Shown here: positions 63,147 to 64,000 of the stretch, in pieces | Position numbering within the stretch: position 1 is the first letter of the stretch | Layout of the letters: every line of letters begins with the position of its first letter | DNA from: Shewanella denitrificans OS217 | GTDB taxonomy: Bacteria; Pseudomonadota; Gammaproteobacteria; Enterobacterales; Shewanellaceae | NCBI RefSeq assembly: GCF_000013765.1 | Contig: NC_007954.1 | Location: 2,604,001-2,668,000 of the forward strand | DNA length: 64,000 nt | Reading direction: 5' to 3' | Notes under the pieces: generated by a model | The model's database searches: none | Told to the model about the DNA's origin: nothing | The model's input: only the letters and a program-made list of their open reading frames with translations | Made by a program: the position numbers and the translations under genes

Positions 63147-64000
63147 GTGACGCAACTGAGCAGCCGAATTAATGCCCGCAGCGACGAATTTAAAGCCAAG
63201 TATGATGATATGGCGTTATTGGTCGACGATCTCAAACAAAAACTCACTAAAATTGAACAAGGTGGCGGCCCTGTGGCCCTGGAGCGTCATTTATCCCGTG
63301 GTAAATTACTGCCGCGCCAACGAGTAGAAAAACTGCTCGACCCAGGCTCACCTTTCTTAGAATTATCCCAATTTGCCGCATATGAAGTCTACGATGAAGA
63401 CGTACCAGCGGCGGGCATTATCGCAGGCATTGGCCGCGTCAGCGGCGTCGAGTGCATGATCATCGCCAACGATGCTACAGTCAAAGGCGGCACTTACTAC
63501 CCCATTACGGTGAAAAAGCATTTACGCGCCCAAGACATTGCCAGCCGTTGCCACTTGCCTTGTATCTATTTAGTGGACTCAGGCGGTGCTAACTTACCAC
63601 GCCAGGATGAAGTGTTTCCAGATAGAGATCATTTCGGCCGCATCTTTTATAACCAAGCGCAAATGTCAGCCAAGGGCATACCGCAAATTGCCGTGGTGAT
63701 GGGCCTTTGTACCGCAGGTGGCGCTTATGTGCCGGCCATGGCGGACGAGTCCATTATCGTTAAAGAGCAAGGCACCATATTCTTAGCAGGTCCGCCGCTG
63801 GTAAAAGCCGCCACAGGCGAGGAAGTCAGCGCAGAAGAGCTTGGCGGCGCCGAAGTGCACACTAAAATCTCTGGGGTTGCCGACCATTTAGCCCAGAATG
63901 ATGATCACGCCTTAGAGCTTGCTCGTCGCGCCGTGACCCGCCTTAATCATCAAAAGAAAATTACTTGTCTGCTAAGCCCAGTTCAGCCACCTAAATTTGA
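63147..64000 (+). CDS. liuB: 3-methylcrotonyl-CoA carboxylase, carboxyltransferase subunit (3' end missing)
   Basis: The first 284 residues of the beta (carboxyltransferase) subunit of methylcrotonyl-CoA carboxylase, which carboxylates 3-methylcrotonyl-CoA in leucine degradation. Recognised by HLSRGKLLPRQRVEKLLDPGS (split), PAAGIIAGIGRV, YYPITVKKHLRAQDIA, and CIYLVDSGGANLPRQDEVFPDRDHFGRIFYNQ, plus MGLCTAGGAYVPAMADE near residue 190. These are typical of the carboxyltransferase domain of the propionyl-CoA/methylcrotonyl-CoA family. The start is GTG at 63147 with AAGGATATTATC ahead. The frame stays open to the window end; the full subunit is about 535 residues. Confidence 0.93.
   Translation, partial: MTQLSSRINARSDEFKAKYDDMALLVDDLKQKLTKIEQGGGPVALERHLSRGKLLPRQRVEKLLDPGSPFLELSQFAAYEVYDEDVPAAGIIAGIGRVSGVECMIIANDATVKGGTYYPITVKKHLRAQDIASRCHLPCIYLVDSGGANLPRQDEVFPDRDHFGRIFYNQAQMSAKGIPQIAVVMGLCTAGGAYVPAMADESIIVKEQGTIFLAGPPLVKAATGEEVSAEELGGAEVHTKISGVADHLAQNDDHALELARRAVTRLNHQKKITCLLSPVQPPKF

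Overview
The window is a 64 kb piece of a gammaproteobacterial chromosome. The mix of msbA-lpxK, miaE, nosRZDFYL, ybiT and liuR-liuA-liuB genes, the roughly 45% GC feel and the gene styles point to Shewanella. The complete nitrous-oxide reductase cluster suggests a denitrifying species such as S. denitrificans; this is inference from gene content, not from a database match. No rRNA, tRNA or CRISPR array was seen.

Layout. 1-3.3 kb: end of an RND pump gene and an exported metallo-beta-lactamase-fold hydrolase. 3.4-10 kb (minus strand): comEC-msbA-lpxK-Trm112 protein, with a small kinase-like protein beyond. 10-12.4 kb: DUF2062 protein, a periplasmic solute-binding protein and miaE. 12.6-17.9 kb: a tightly overlapping TetR-adaptor-RND permease operon. 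18-23.2 kb: FKBP isomerase, M14-type peptidase, a TraB/DUF5694-type exported protein and a large FAD-dependent oxidoreductase. 23.2-26.7 kb: an accessory block, discussed below. 26.7-35 kb (minus strand): nosR, nosZ, nosD, nosF, nosY, nosL for N2O respiration, with an FNR-like site ahead of nosR. 35.3-41 kb: a YkgJ-type protein, a DUF1097 membrane protein and a molybdenum-hydroxylase operon (large subunit, 2Fe-2S subunit, MocA-like cytidylyltransferase, XdhC). 41-46 kb: a proline-iminopeptidase-like hydrolase and a SWIM/SNF2 helicase. 46-49 kb: a porin and the divergent dmeF/dmeR-type metal efflux pair. 49-61 kb: LysE-type exporter, DUF1415 protein, another solute-binding protein, NAD(P)H-hydrate dehydratase, small membrane protein, ABM monooxygenase, methyltransferase, chemoreceptor, ybiT, a LysR regulator divergent from a quinone-oxidoreductase-like gene, and a small membrane-anchored unknown. 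61.3-64 kb: the start of the leucine/isovalerate (liu) operon, cut by the window end.

The accessory block at 23.2-26.5 kb reads best as a decayed integron-cassette array without an integrase (a CALIN). Three minus-strand genes of unknown function each start just after a GTT-type core site and end in its complementary inverse core. Two attC sites are intact enough to fold, and two are interrupted. The attC after the 200-residue gene carries a 287 bp element with IS10-like ends; removing it with one 9 bp flank restores a full attC with core GTTAGCT. The attC after the 188-residue gene carries about 607 bp that looks like an ORF-less group II intron, oriented opposite to the cassettes as is known for attC-targeting introns; removing it restores the inverse core AGCTAAC. 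An IS256-family transposase tail with its terminal repeat and a pair of diverged inverted repeats bound the block.
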